Source: Bacteroidota bacterium
GTDB lineage: Bacteria > Bacteroidota > Ignavibacteria > Ignavibacteriales > Ignavibacteriaceae
Length of the DNA: 64,000 nucleotides
Assembly (NCBI GenBank): GCA_020161395.1
Contig: JAIUOE010000001.1
Coordinates: forward strand, 186,001 to 250,000
Reading direction: 5' to 3'
Below, in pieces: positions 1 through 7,699 of this stretch. Within the stretch, counting starts at the first letter, position 1. Every line of letters starts with the position of its first letter. A model generated the notes under the pieces. That model saw nothing but the letters and a program-made list of their open reading frames with translations. It made no database searches and was not told the DNA's origin. The translations under genes and the position numbers were made by a program.

Positions 1-1
1 A

Positions 2-175
2 AAAGAAACAACCGATGACCTCCTCTTCACGCTGGAGACCGTGTCGTGTCTGGGTGCCTGCGGAATTGCCCCTGTGGTTGTGGTGAACGATGAAGTACAC
101 TCACTCATGACTCCGGGGAAAACAACGGCAATGATTCAGGAAATAATCGGTATGGAGAAATTAAACGATGAATAA
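2..175 (+). CDS. hydC: HydC/NuoE-like hydrogenase subunit, 3' end only
   Basis: The last 57 codons of a gene that begins left of the window. The reading frame gives a CLGACGIAP motif, which supplies the last two cysteine ligands of the thioredoxin-like [2Fe-2S] domain of NuoE/HydC proteins. The family is the small subunit of NADH dehydrogenases and of trimeric electron-bifurcating hydrogenases, where it passes electrons at the flavin subunit. Its stop codon overlaps the start of the next gene by 8 bases, so the two are very likely translationally coupled. Because HydB-like and HydA-like genes follow directly, HydC is more likely than complex I NuoE. The N-terminal half cannot be seen. Confidence 0.85.
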   Translation, partial: KETTDDLLFTLETVSCLGACGIAPVVVVNDEVHSLMTPGKTTAMIQEIIGMEKLNDE

Positions 176-2060
176 AAGAGAATTAAACAGAATAAAAGAG
201 GACTTCTCAAAACGGTATGCACAGGTTAGCCGGAGAATAATTATTTGTGCCGGAACAGGCTGCATGGCAAACGGCGCCCTCAAAATAAGCAACGAATTTA
301 AACAGATTTCAGCCCTCATGGGTTTGCAGATCGAAACCGAACTAAAGCAGGAGGAGAACAAATTCAACCTCCTGACAGGAAGCGGTTGTCAGGGTTTCTG
401 CCAGATGGGTCCTCTCGTTACGGTGGAACCCGAAGGCATCTTCTATGTAAAAGTCCAGCCGGAAGATGTGGCAGAGATTATTCAGGAGACTGTCCTTAAC
501 GGAAGACCGGTGGAAAGACTTCTCTATAAAGGGAAACCCTCTGATAAAATCTGCAAAACCATTAATGACATCAACTTCTACAAAAAACAGACCAGAAAAG
601 TCCTCCGTGACTGTGGTAATATTAATCCCGAGGATATAGAAGAGTACATTCACAGAGGTGGATACGCTGCTGCAGAAAAAGCACTCACTGAAATGAGCAG
701 TGAAGATGTCTGCAAAGAGATTCTCAACTCGGGACTCAGAGGCAGAGGCGGTGGCGGATTCCCGACCGGCAAAAAATGGCTCATGGCAATGGGTGAGAAA
801 AACGAAAAGAAATATATTATCTGCAACGGTGACGAAGGCGATCCCGGTGCATTTATGGACAGAAGTGTGATGGAGGGAAATCCCCACTCGGTTATCGAAG
901 GGATGATTATCGCAGCTTTTGCCATTGGTGCCGACGAGGGATATGTCTATGTGAGACTTGAGTATCCTCTCGCTGTTAAAAGAATAAAAAAAGCAGTTGA
1001 GACCGCCGAAAAATATGGCATCCTCGGAAAAAACATATTTGGGACAGATAAAAACTTCACGATTCATGTGATGGAGGGCGCAGGTGCTTTCGTCTGCGGT
1101 GAAGAAACCGCCCTTATCTCTTCCATTGAAGGAAAACGGGGGATGCCGGCTCCAAAGCCTCCATTTCCCGCTCAGTGTGGTCTTTTTGGGAAACCCACAA
1201 TTATTAATAATGTTGAAACCCTCGCTTCCGTCCCGGGAATTATCCTGAATGGTGCCGCTGAATACCGTTCTCTCGGAACCCCCGAGTCACCCGGCACAAA
1301 AACATTTGCCCTTACGGGACATGTGGTGAACACAGGCTTGATAGAAGTGCCTTTCGGTTCAACCTTGAGGCAGATAATCTTTGACATTGGTGGAGGTGTG
1401 ACAGATGATGACGGGAATCTTGATCCCGACGGATTCAAGGCTGTACAGATCGGCGGACCCTCCGGTGGATGCCTTACAAGCGAGCACCTGGACCTCCCGT
1501 TAAGTTTCGACTCGCTCCGGTCGATTGGTGCAATGGTAGGTTCAGGCGGCCTTGTTGTGATGAATAAAAATACCTGCATGGTAAAAATTGCAAAATATTT
1601 CATGCAATTCACCCAAAACGAATCGTGCGGGAAGTGTGTCCCCTGCCGTGAAGGGACGAAACAAATGCTCGCCCTCCTCGATGACATCACTGAGGGAAAA
1701 GCTGATGAGCATACTCTTGAGATTCTTGAAAATCTCGGTAGAGCAATCACGAAGGCTTCACTTTGCGGACTCGGAAAGACAGCTCCAAACCCTGTCCTCT
1801 CACTTATGACCAGTTTCAGGGAGGAAATGGAAACACATGTGATGCAGAAAAGATGCCCCGCAAAAAAATGCAAAAGTCTCCTCACTCCGGTCGTAATCGA
1901 AGAGAAGTGCAAAGGCTGTGGCCTCTGTATCAAAAAATGCCCGGTGGGTGCCATAACCGGTGAGAAGAAACAACCCCACTTTATCAATGAATCGCTTTGC
2001 ATCAAATGTGGTGCGTGCGTCGAAGCATGCCGCCTCGATGCAATTGCGGAAGGAGTGTAA
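168..2060 (+). CDS. hydB: HydB/NuoF-like NADH- and FMN-binding hydrogenase subunit
   Basis: A 630-residue flavin subunit of a trimeric hydrogenase. Visible order: an N-terminal thioredoxin-like [2Fe-2S] domain (CAGTGC near residue 27, GCQGFC near 75), the NADH/FMN-binding NuoF core (GRGGGGFPTGKKW near 190, GDEGDPGAFMDR near 222), an SLBB segment, the NuoF [4Fe-4S] motif ESCGKCVPCREGT near 485, and a C-terminal pair of ferredoxin-type clusters (CKGCGLCIKKC and CIKCGACVEAC). The extra N- and C-terminal Fe-S domains are typical of HydB of bifurcating hydrogenases rather than NuoF of complex I. The known role is to split or join electron pairs between NAD(H) and the Fe-S chain, in the cytoplasm. 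It lies between hydC (8-base overlap) and hydA (one base gap), which indicates one operon. Confidence 0.93.
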   Translation: MNKRELNRIKEDFSKRYAQVSRRIIICAGTGCMANGALKISNEFKQISALMGLQIETELKQEENKFNLLTGSGCQGFCQMGPLVTVEPEGIFYVKVQPEDVAEIIQETVLNGRPVERLLYKGKPSDKICKTINDINFYKKQTRKVLRDCGNINPEDIEEYIHRGGYAAAEKALTEMSSEDVCKEILNSGLRGRGGGGFPTGKKWLMAMGEKNEKKYIICNGDEGDPGAFMDRSVMEGNPHSVIEGMIIAAFAIGADEGYVYVRLEYPLAVKRIKKAVETAEKYGILGKNIFGTDKNFTIHVMEGAGAFVCGEETALISSIEGKRGMPAPKPPFPAQCGLFGKPTIINNVETLASVPGIILNGAAEYRSLGTPESPGTKTFALTGHVVNTGLIEVPFGSTLRQIIFDIGGGVTDDDGNLDPDGFKAVQIGGPSGGCLTSEHLDLPLSFDSLRSIGAMVGSGGLVVMNKNTCMVKIAKYFMQFTQNESCGKCVPCREGTKQMLALLDDITEGKADEHTLEILENLGRAITKASLCGLGKTAPNPVLSLMTSFREEMETHVMQKRCPAKKCKSLLTPVVIEEKCKGCGLCIKKCPVGAITGEKKQPHFINESLCIKCGACVEACRLDAIAEGV

Positions 2061-2061
2061 A

Positions 2062-4047
2062 ATGAATAACGACAATTTTGTTCATATCAATGGACGCGAA
2101 ATAAAAATAGAAGGGGAGAAAAACCTCCTCGAAGTAATAAGAAAAGCCAATATCGATCTCCCGACATTTTGCTACCATTCGGAACTGAGCGTTTATGGTG
2201 CATGCCGACTCTGTCTCATAGATGTGGAAGGAAGGGGAATCAATTCATCATGCTCGATGAAACCCGAACCGGGGATGAGGATAAAAACCCATACAAAAGA
2301 ACTGAGAGATATCCGAAAAATTAACATCGAACTTCTTCTCGCCGCCCACAAGAGAGAGTGCACTTCCTGCGTAAAAAGTGACTCGTGTAAACTGCTCGAT
2401 ATCGCCTCCCGACTCGGAGTAGAAGATGTCAGATTCAAACAGAGCACCAAAAACCTGGGAATCGACACTTCCTCTCCTGCCCTGATGAGGGACATGGACA
2501 AATGTATCCTCTGCGGTGACTGCGTGAGAGCCTGCGATGAAATTCAGGGAATAGGTGTACTCGATTTTGCTCACAGAGGAAGTGAGGCTGTAGTGGTTCC
2601 TTCTTTCGGGAAAAACCTCGGTGAAGTGGAATGTGTCGACTGCGGACAGTGTGCGCGGGTTTGTCCGACCGCTGCGATCACCCCGAAATCTGATACGGAA
2701 GAGGTGTGGAAAGCCCTCGATGACCCCGGGAAGTATGTAGTTATCCAGATAGCCCCTGCTGTAAGAGTCTCCCTTGGCGAAATGTTTGGATACAGGGAAG
2801 GTGAGAATGTAACGGGTCAAATGATCGCTTCCCTGAAACAGCTCGGATTCAAAAAGGTGTATGATACATCCTTCGGTGCAGACCTGACAGTGATGGAGGA
2901 AGCCAATGAGTTTCTTGAAAGGATCAATTCCGGTGAAAAGCTGCCTTTGATTACTTCCTGCTGCCCGGCATGGGTGAAGTATGCAGAGCAGTATCAGCCC
3001 GAGTTTTTGGCGAATTTGAGCTCATGCAAGTCACCTCAGGGAATGGTTGGTGCCCTCATAAAAAACAGAATTCACGATAAAATGAAACCGGAAAAGAAGG
3101 ACATCGTTTCAGTTTCAGTAATGCCGTGTACCGCCAAAAAGTTCGAAATCACCCGCAATTCCGGTCACGACAGGGATGTCGATTTCGTAATCACCGTCCC
3201 CGAGCTTGCAAGAATGATTCGTGAGGCAGGTATCGTGTTTGATGAACTGTCGCCTGAATCATTCGATATGCCACTCGGCTTCAAGACGGGCGCAGGTATC
3301 ATTTTCGGGAACTCGGGAGGTGTCGCTGAAGCTGTCGTAAGACACCTGAGTGCAACCATAAACGGCGAAGACGCCACCATTTCCGATGTGATTGAACTTC
3401 GCGGCAGCACAGGAATAAAAAGAAAAAAAGTAACAGTAAACGGAAAAGAATTTGCAATCGCTGTTGTAAGCGGACTTAAGAATGCCAAAGCCCTCCTCGC
3501 CAAAGTGAAAAGCGGGGAAGAGCATTACGACTTCATCGAGATTATGGCATGTCCAGCAGGTTGTGCCGGTGGTGCAGGTCAGCCTGTCACCCACAGTGAG
3601 GATACTGTGGCAAAACGGGGCAAAGGACTCTACGAGACAGATAAAATGTTGCAACTGCACAATGCTCACGAAAATCCGTATATAAAGGAACTCTACAACA
3701 ACTTCCTCGAAACTCCCGGCAGTCATGTTGCTCATGAGTTGCTGCACACTCACTACAAGAACCGAAAGCGGTTCGAGGGCGGGATAAGTCTGATTCAAAG
3801 TGGTGAAGAGAAAAAGAAAATTTCTGTTTGCGTGGGTACTTCCTGCTTTATAAAAGGATCTCAAAAGCTCCTTAACAGGATAGTAAGACATGTATCCGTT
3901 GAAGGACTGTCGGAGGAATTTGAGGTTTCTGCAACTTTCTGCGCAGAAAACTGTGACAAAGGACCCACAGTTGTTGTTGAAGGTGAGTTAATTCATCACT
4001 GTTCATTTGAAGAGATTAGGGCAAAGATCGACGGTCTTCGCTCCTGA
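2062..4047 (+). CDS. hydA: [FeFe]-hydrogenase catalytic subunit HydA (bifurcating type)
   Basis: A 661-residue group A [FeFe] hydrogenase. The start at 2062 is chosen because an AGGAG site lies at 2051 and the protein then opens directly with the plant-type [2Fe-2S] domain; a longer in-frame start at 1960 would run inside hydB. Order: [2Fe-2S] (CYHSELSVYGACRLC), His-ligated cluster (HKRECTSCVKSDSC), two [4Fe-4S] clusters (CILCGDCVRAC, CVDCGQCARVC), H-cluster motifs L1 TSCCPAWVKYAEQ, L2 MPCTAKKFEITR and L3 EIMACPAGCAGGAGQP, the small-subunit-like tail, and an extra C-terminal thioredoxin-like [2Fe-2S] domain (CVGTSC, FCAENC) of the kind found in Thermotoga HydA. It reduces protons or oxidises H2. 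L3 is slightly atypical (PAG and GGAG where PGG and GGGG are usual). Maturases HydEFG are not in the window. Confidence 0.95.
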   Translation: MNNDNFVHINGREIKIEGEKNLLEVIRKANIDLPTFCYHSELSVYGACRLCLIDVEGRGINSSCSMKPEPGMRIKTHTKELRDIRKINIELLLAAHKRECTSCVKSDSCKLLDIASRLGVEDVRFKQSTKNLGIDTSSPALMRDMDKCILCGDCVRACDEIQGIGVLDFAHRGSEAVVVPSFGKNLGEVECVDCGQCARVCPTAAITPKSDTEEVWKALDDPGKYVVIQIAPAVRVSLGEMFGYREGENVTGQMIASLKQLGFKKVYDTSFGADLTVMEEANEFLERINSGEKLPLITSCCPAWVKYAEQYQPEFLANLSSCKSPQGMVGALIKNRIHDKMKPEKKDIVSVSVMPCTAKKFEITRNSGHDRDVDFVITVPELARMIREAGIVFDELSPESFDMPLGFKTGAGIIFGNSGGVAEAVVRHLSATINGEDATISDVIELRGSTGIKRKKVTVNGKEFAIAVVSGLKNAKALLAKVKSGEEHYDFIEIMACPAGCAGGAGQPVTHSEDTVAKRGKGLYETDKMLQLHNAHENPYIKELYNNFLETPGSHVAHELLHTHYKNRKRFEGGISLIQSGEEKKKISVCVGTSCFIKGSQKLLNRIVRHVSVEGLSEEFEVSATFCAENCDKGPTVVVEGELIHHCSFEEIRAKIDGLRS

Positions 4048-4074
4048 ATGATACACGAAACGGCATTCACTCCT

Positions 4075-4098
4075 CTCCCTTTCTTCCGCGGAAGGGAG
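4075..4098. terminator. Likely hairpin between hydA and the convergent DUF1697 gene
   Basis: CTCCCTT pairs with AAGGGAG around TTCCGCGGAA, itself a palindrome. It sits in the 64-base gap between two convergent genes. No long T tract follows on the + strand, so a role as terminator is an inference from position. Confidence 0.45.
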
Positions 4099-4111
4099 CG
4101 GGGGTGGATGT

Positions 4112-4642
4112 TTATTTTGCCCTCTCGAACAATTTCACAACCGTGTTCATATTTCGAGTAGTCGCAACTGTTTTCAGTTTTTTCTCGATGAACGGGTTGG
4201 AAAGTTTTGTTATACCGTAACCCTCGGGACAGTGAAGGAACATCACACTCTCAAAAAACAGGTACACCTCTGAATCAGATTTCACTTTGTCCAGCTCTTC
4301 AAAAGGGATGTTCTGCGGTGCCTTCCGAAAAAATGAAATGTAGAGTTTATTCCCCTCCGCTTCCCGAAATGGATTAAATTCAATAATTCGCCCAAACTCC
4401 TCAAGCGTCCTTACCATCACCTCCACATCAAAATCATACTTTAGGGAGATCTCCTGCATGATAATTGATTCGAGTTGCACCGTATCAGTTTCTGCAGAAT
4501 CGAAAACCACATTTCCACTCTGGATATAAGTTGTTACATTATTGCATCCGAGAGACCGGAAAAGTTCTTTCAAATCGGTCATTTTTATAAGTTTTTGTCC
4601 GCTGACATTTATTCCGCGAAGTAAGGCGATAAAGACAGGCAT
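4112..4642 (-). CDS. DUF1697 family protein
   Basis: 176 residues that match the DUF1697 family over the whole length: the opening ALLRGINVSG and the later TYIQSGNVVFD are its hallmarks, followed by a conserved EFNPF segment near residue 90. The family is soluble, about 175-180 residues, and its function is unknown. It is the last gene of a tight leftward cluster that begins with DUF4160 at 5426; the gap to the thioredoxin-like gene upstream is 19 bases. Nothing in the sequence points to a catalytic role. Confidence 0.85.
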   Translation of the reverse strand: MPVFIALLRGINVSGQKLIKMTDLKELFRSLGCNNVTTYIQSGNVVFDSAETDTVQLESIIMQEISLKYDFDVEVMVRTLEEFGRIIEFNPFREAEGNKLYISFFRKAPQNIPFEELDKVKSDSEVYLFFESVMFLHCPEGYGITKLSNPFIEKKLKTVATTRNMNTVVKLFERAK

Positions 4643-4661
4643 GGAAAAGATACCACTTTGA

Positions 4662-4937
4662 TTAAAGATTAATAAAATTTTGTAATGATTTCCGCAAATA
4701 CTCCCTGTTCACAACACCGTGGATCACATCTACAAGTTTACCGTCATTCACAAACAGAAGTGCCGGTGTGCTTTGGATGTCCATCCGCTCACCGACTTCA
4801 GGATGCTCTGACAAATCAACGGTTGTTAATTCGAGGCTTGGGGTTGTTTCATTCAGCACGATCGACAACTCCCTCTCCATCACTTCACAAGGCAAACATC
4901 CCGGTTTCTTGAAGAGAAGAAGCTTTTTTGGGGGCAT
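4662..4937 (-). CDS. Small thioredoxin-like protein with CLPC motif
   Basis: 91 residues with one thioredoxin fold. A CxxC active-site motif (C14-L-P-C17) follows the first beta strand, and the cis-proline segment STPALLFV lies near residue 57. The size and motif suggest a reductase or thioredoxin-like redox protein of the cytoplasm, since there is no signal peptide. The start codon overlaps the stop of the DUF2442 gene (TAATG arrangement), so the two are probably translationally coupled. The CLPC motif differs from the CGPC of classical thioredoxin, so its partner is uncertain. Confidence 0.8.
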   Translation of the reverse strand: MPPKKLLLFKKPGCLPCEVMERELSIVLNETTPSLELTTVDLSEHPEVGERMDIQSTPALLFVNDGKLVDVIHGVVNREYLRKSLQNFINL

Positions 4938-5209
4938 TAAGCGGTTTTATTTAATTTCTTTGGTGATGGTGCACCCCGTAGAAATCCTTCCGTGCTCAGA
5001 TCTTCGTCAAGATCGGGCCAATGGATTCCATATCCTCCACCGGCAATTTCCCAGTTCATCAATTGCTCAGGCGTAGCGTTCATCAGCGATGGATACCAGA
5101 CCAAGGGTACGGAGATTATCCGTCCATCCATAAGATCCACAGTGATCAGATTCTCATCGATCTTTACATTTTTAATTCGCTCGTCAGCGACACTAGTTAA
5201 AGTACTCAT
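4937..5209 (-). CDS. DUF2442 family protein
   Basis: 90 residues. The middle stretch VDLMDGRIISVPLVWYP followed by a WEIAGGGYGIHWPDLDEDLS segment is the DUF2442 signature. Members are small, soluble and commonly encoded next to DUF4160 proteins, as here, where the pair overlaps by 17 bases. The association is widely treated as a putative toxin-antitoxin pair, with DUF2442 as the DNA-binding or neutralising partner; this is family-level inference and nothing in the sequence proves it. It ends at the start codon of the thioredoxin-like gene. Confidence 0.85.
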   Translation of the reverse strand: MSTLTSVADERIKNVKIDENLITVDLMDGRIISVPLVWYPSLMNATPEQLMNWEIAGGGYGIHWPDLDEDLSTEGFLRGAPSPKKLNKTA

Positions 5210-5426
5210 ACCATCGTTCCGTCATCATTTTGTGGTTATTTCTGACAATCTCCATTATTTCTCTTAATTCCCTGGCATTGAAGCCGATATTCTTTGCCAT
5301 GGATAGTTCCATTAACCAGATCTTAGCTGTACAACCACCTTTATCAACATGAATATGTGGAGGTTCAAAACTTTCATGGCTGTAAAAATAAAACCTGAAG
5401 CCATTCTCCTTGTGTACTGTTGGCAT
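5193..5426 (-). CDS. DUF4160 family protein
   Basis: 77 residues with the DUF4160 pattern: FRFYFYSHE, then EPPHIHVDKGGCTAKIWL, then a C-terminal helical part ending in a WYEYFN-like stretch. It is the first gene of the leftward cluster and overlaps DUF2442 by 17 bases. DUF4160-DUF2442 pairs are scattered among bacteria and are suspected toxin-antitoxin modules; the activity is not established. The conserved His-rich PPHIHV could be catalytic or metal-binding, which is only an inference. Confidence 0.85.
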   Translation of the reverse strand: MPTVHKENGFRFYFYSHESFEPPHIHVDKGGCTAKIWLMELSMAKNIGFNARELREIMEIVRNNHKMMTERWYEYFN

Positions 5427-5619
5427 TAGAATCTTTCCAAATTACTCCAATAAAAGTAACGGTTAATCTGAATATATCAAAATACAAATATTACTCTCCT
5501 GCATCACATTATTCAGGGGATATTTTTATATACCTGACAAAACTACCCGACTGATTATTTTTGAACGGACAATACAGGACATTACCGTAAACATATCAAC
5601 AATTCGGATTTGTAAGCCT

Positions 5620-6426
5620 ATGAATAAGAGATTCTTTTTGATATTTGCTTTTGCTCTTTTTTCCATTGCATCCCTCCCGGCACAGCCACAGCCGGAGTTC
5701 CAAAAATTCTTTGACGAGACCGGATTTAAAGGAAGCATAACCATCTACGATAAAAAGGCAGACAAGTGGATTTTCAGCGACTCCCTTGATGCAAAACTTG
5801 AATTATTGCCCGCATCTTCATCAAAAATTTTCAATTCCCTTGTGTTTCTTGAAGAGGGCATCCTAAAGGATGAAAATGAAATTGTGAAATGGGATGGAAT
5901 AAAAAGATGGGTTGACGACTGGAATCAGGATCTCGACCTGCGGAGGGCATTCAAATTTTCAGCCGCATGGGTTTATTGTAAACTCGCTCCAAAAGTTGGC
6001 AGGGAAAAATATCTCGACTACCTCGACAAATGCAACTACGGAAACAAATTCATCGGAGCACATGTAGATTCCTTTTGGCTGGATGGTTCCTTAAGAATCT
6101 CTCCAGTGCAGCAGGTCAATTTTCTCCGGAACCTTGATGCGGAGACACTTCCTTTTTCAAAAAGAACATTTTCCATTGTCAAAAACATCATGATAGAGAA
6201 TGAAGATTCTAACCATACTCTTCGTGCTAAAACAGGCTGGGGCAAAATCCCGGGAGAGGAGGATACCGGCTGGTGGGTTGGTTATCTGACACTCAAAGAT
6301 AATGTTGTCTATTTCGCTACCCGTCTGCGAAAAGGCTACGACGACGAAAACCCCGCATTCCCGTCGAGCAGAAAAACAATCACAGCCAAAATACTGAAGT
6401 ATTTGGGGTACGGGGAGATATTTTAA
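5620..6426 (+). CDS. Class D (OXA-type) beta-lactamase or penicillin-binding-like protein
   Basis: 268 residues with a signal peptide of about 21 residues (cleavage near LPAQ). Class D motifs are visible in order: S66-S-S-K69 (SxxK, nucleophile and carboxylated lysine), S114-A-A (position of SxV), Y140-G-N142 (YGN), a FWLDGSLRISP segment containing W153, and K204-T-G206 (KTG). Length and order fit OXA enzymes, which hydrolyse beta-lactams in the periplasm. The third residue of the SxV motif is Ala rather than the usual Val. There is no resistance-island context, no neighbouring regulator and no mobile element, so this appears to be a chromosomal family member. Whether it hydrolyses antibiotics cannot be told from sequence. 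Confidence 0.85.
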   Translation: MNKRFFLIFAFALFSIASLPAQPQPEFQKFFDETGFKGSITIYDKKADKWIFSDSLDAKLELLPASSSKIFNSLVFLEEGILKDENEIVKWDGIKRWVDDWNQDLDLRRAFKFSAAWVYCKLAPKVGREKYLDYLDKCNYGNKFIGAHVDSFWLDGSLRISPVQQVNFLRNLDAETLPFSKRTFSIVKNIMIENEDSNHTLRAKTGWGKIPGEEDTGWWVGYLTLKDNVVYFATRLRKGYDDENPAFPSSRKTITAKILKYLGYGEIF

Positions 6427-6554
6427 GGGTAATCGCTTTATTTTGTTACGATTTTGTACTTTAAACAGTATAAGAATGAAATAAAACACGCGAAAATCAT
6501 ATTAATCCAATAATTCAACCATAAAATCTGAATAACAGCAGGGGTTGGGATAAG

Positions 6555-6871
6555 TTAAGCAGCCCCAAACCCGCTTCCAAACTGCATAATAACTTTACCT
6601 GCAACTTCCTCGAGGAGAAGCCTGTCGTAGATGGTGTGTCTTTTTGCCTCGGTGGTAATGGTATCGTAAACCTGCCAGATGGTGTCGGCTGTTTTCGGCG
6701 ATTTGATCTATCCAAGGGTTTCAGAGGCAATAGCTATATTCTGAAATTTAATCCCGGTAATAAGCGGATAATGTGGTCATTGAGCCCCATCTGCTGAACA
6801 CCAAACTCAATGATATGCTCATAAATTTCACAATACTCAATAGTCACATGGTTTTCCCAAATTATGAACAT
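6555..6871 (-). pseudogene. Decayed gene of unknown function
   Basis: Reading leftward from an ATG at 6871, one frame encodes about 45 residues to a stop; a shifted frame then carries a protein-like stretch that includes KTADTIWQVYDTITTEAKR and EEVAGKVIMQFG, ends at 6555, and is interrupted by a TAG at 6708-6710. Neither frame alone is a normal gene, but both look protein-coding in composition. This pattern is best explained by a small gene broken by a frameshift and a nonsense change. I do not recognise the family. Confidence 0.4.
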
Positions 6872-6913
6872 ACTAAAGATATCGACTGTTTATGAAAGAA
6901 AAAAGGAATCAAA

Positions 6914-7615
6914 ATGCAAAAACACTTTGTGGTCGCCGGGTCTTCTTCCGGAATTGGAGAAGATCTTACAAAAAAACTCCTTTCTGCGGGACACAGGGTA
7001 ACAGGAATAAGCCGCAGGGAAGTGTCCGGTTTTCCCGGAAATTACACACATATTCCGGCTGATCTTGCTGATGCGAATACAGTCCTCCCCAAAATTGATA
7101 ATGCGCTTGACGGACTTGTTTACGCCCCCGGAAGCATCAATCTGAAACCTTTCAGGTCTCTCTCTTTAGCTGATTTTCAGAATGAACTGAACATCAACCT
7201 CCTTGGTGCAATTAAAACAATTCAACATTTTCTGCCAAATCTTAAACTTGCAGAATCATCATCCATCCTGCTCTTCAGCACCGTGGCAGTCTCTACCGGA
7301 ATGCCTTATCATGCATCCATTGCTTCAGCAAAAGGAGCCGTTGAGGGACTGACACGCTCACTCGCTGCGGAACTCGCTTCCAAAATCAGGGTGAATGCCA
7401 TTGCCCCGTCCCTCACGCAGACACCCCTCGCCGGAAAGCTTCTATCAACTCCCGAGAAAGTTGAAGCATCCGCTAAACGACATCCCCTTGGCAGAGTGGG
7501 AAATACCGGTGACATCGCCTCTGCCGCAGAATTTCTCCTCGGCGACACTTCAAGCTGGATAACGGGACAAATAATCCACATCGATGGTGGAATCTCTTCG
7601 GTGAAACTTATGTAA
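6914..7615 (+). CDS. SDR-family protein lacking the catalytic tyrosine
   Basis: 233 residues of a classical short-chain dehydrogenase fold. The NAD(P)-binding GSSSGIG lies at residues 9-15, the structural YAPGS-type turn (position of NNAG) near 70, FSTVAV (position of the catalytic Ser, S122) near 121, and the cofactor-binding C-terminal GQIIHIDGG near 220. In the YxxxK position the sequence is I136-A-S-A-K140, so the usual catalytic Tyr is replaced. The fold is intact, so it may bind NAD(P) and catalyse a different reaction or be non-catalytic. It stands 85 bases before the reverse transcriptase gene on the same strand, but no functional link is evident. Confidence 0.85.
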   Translation: MQKHFVVAGSSSGIGEDLTKKLLSAGHRVTGISRREVSGFPGNYTHIPADLADANTVLPKIDNALDGLVYAPGSINLKPFRSLSLADFQNELNINLLGAIKTIQHFLPNLKLAESSSILLFSTVAVSTGMPYHASIASAKGAVEGLTRSLAAELASKIRVNAIAPSLTQTPLAGKLLSTPEKVEASAKRHPLGRVGNTGDIASAAEFLLGDTSSWITGQIIHIDGGISSVKLM

Positions 7616-7699
7616 ATATTCAGGGGCTCTCTTCGGAGTTTTCCGGAAAAAGATCCTTTTCTGCACTCTATTCCTGTAACAAACAAAAACCAGGAAAAA

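Noticed and set aside
342-1067. Large open frame on the minus strand opposite hydB
   Set aside because: Shadow of the well-supported hydB gene; no recognisable protein features.
1960-2061. A longer HydA reading frame starting at 1960
   Set aside because: It runs inside hydB; the ATG at 2062 has an AGGAG site and gives the canonical [2Fe-2S] N-terminus.
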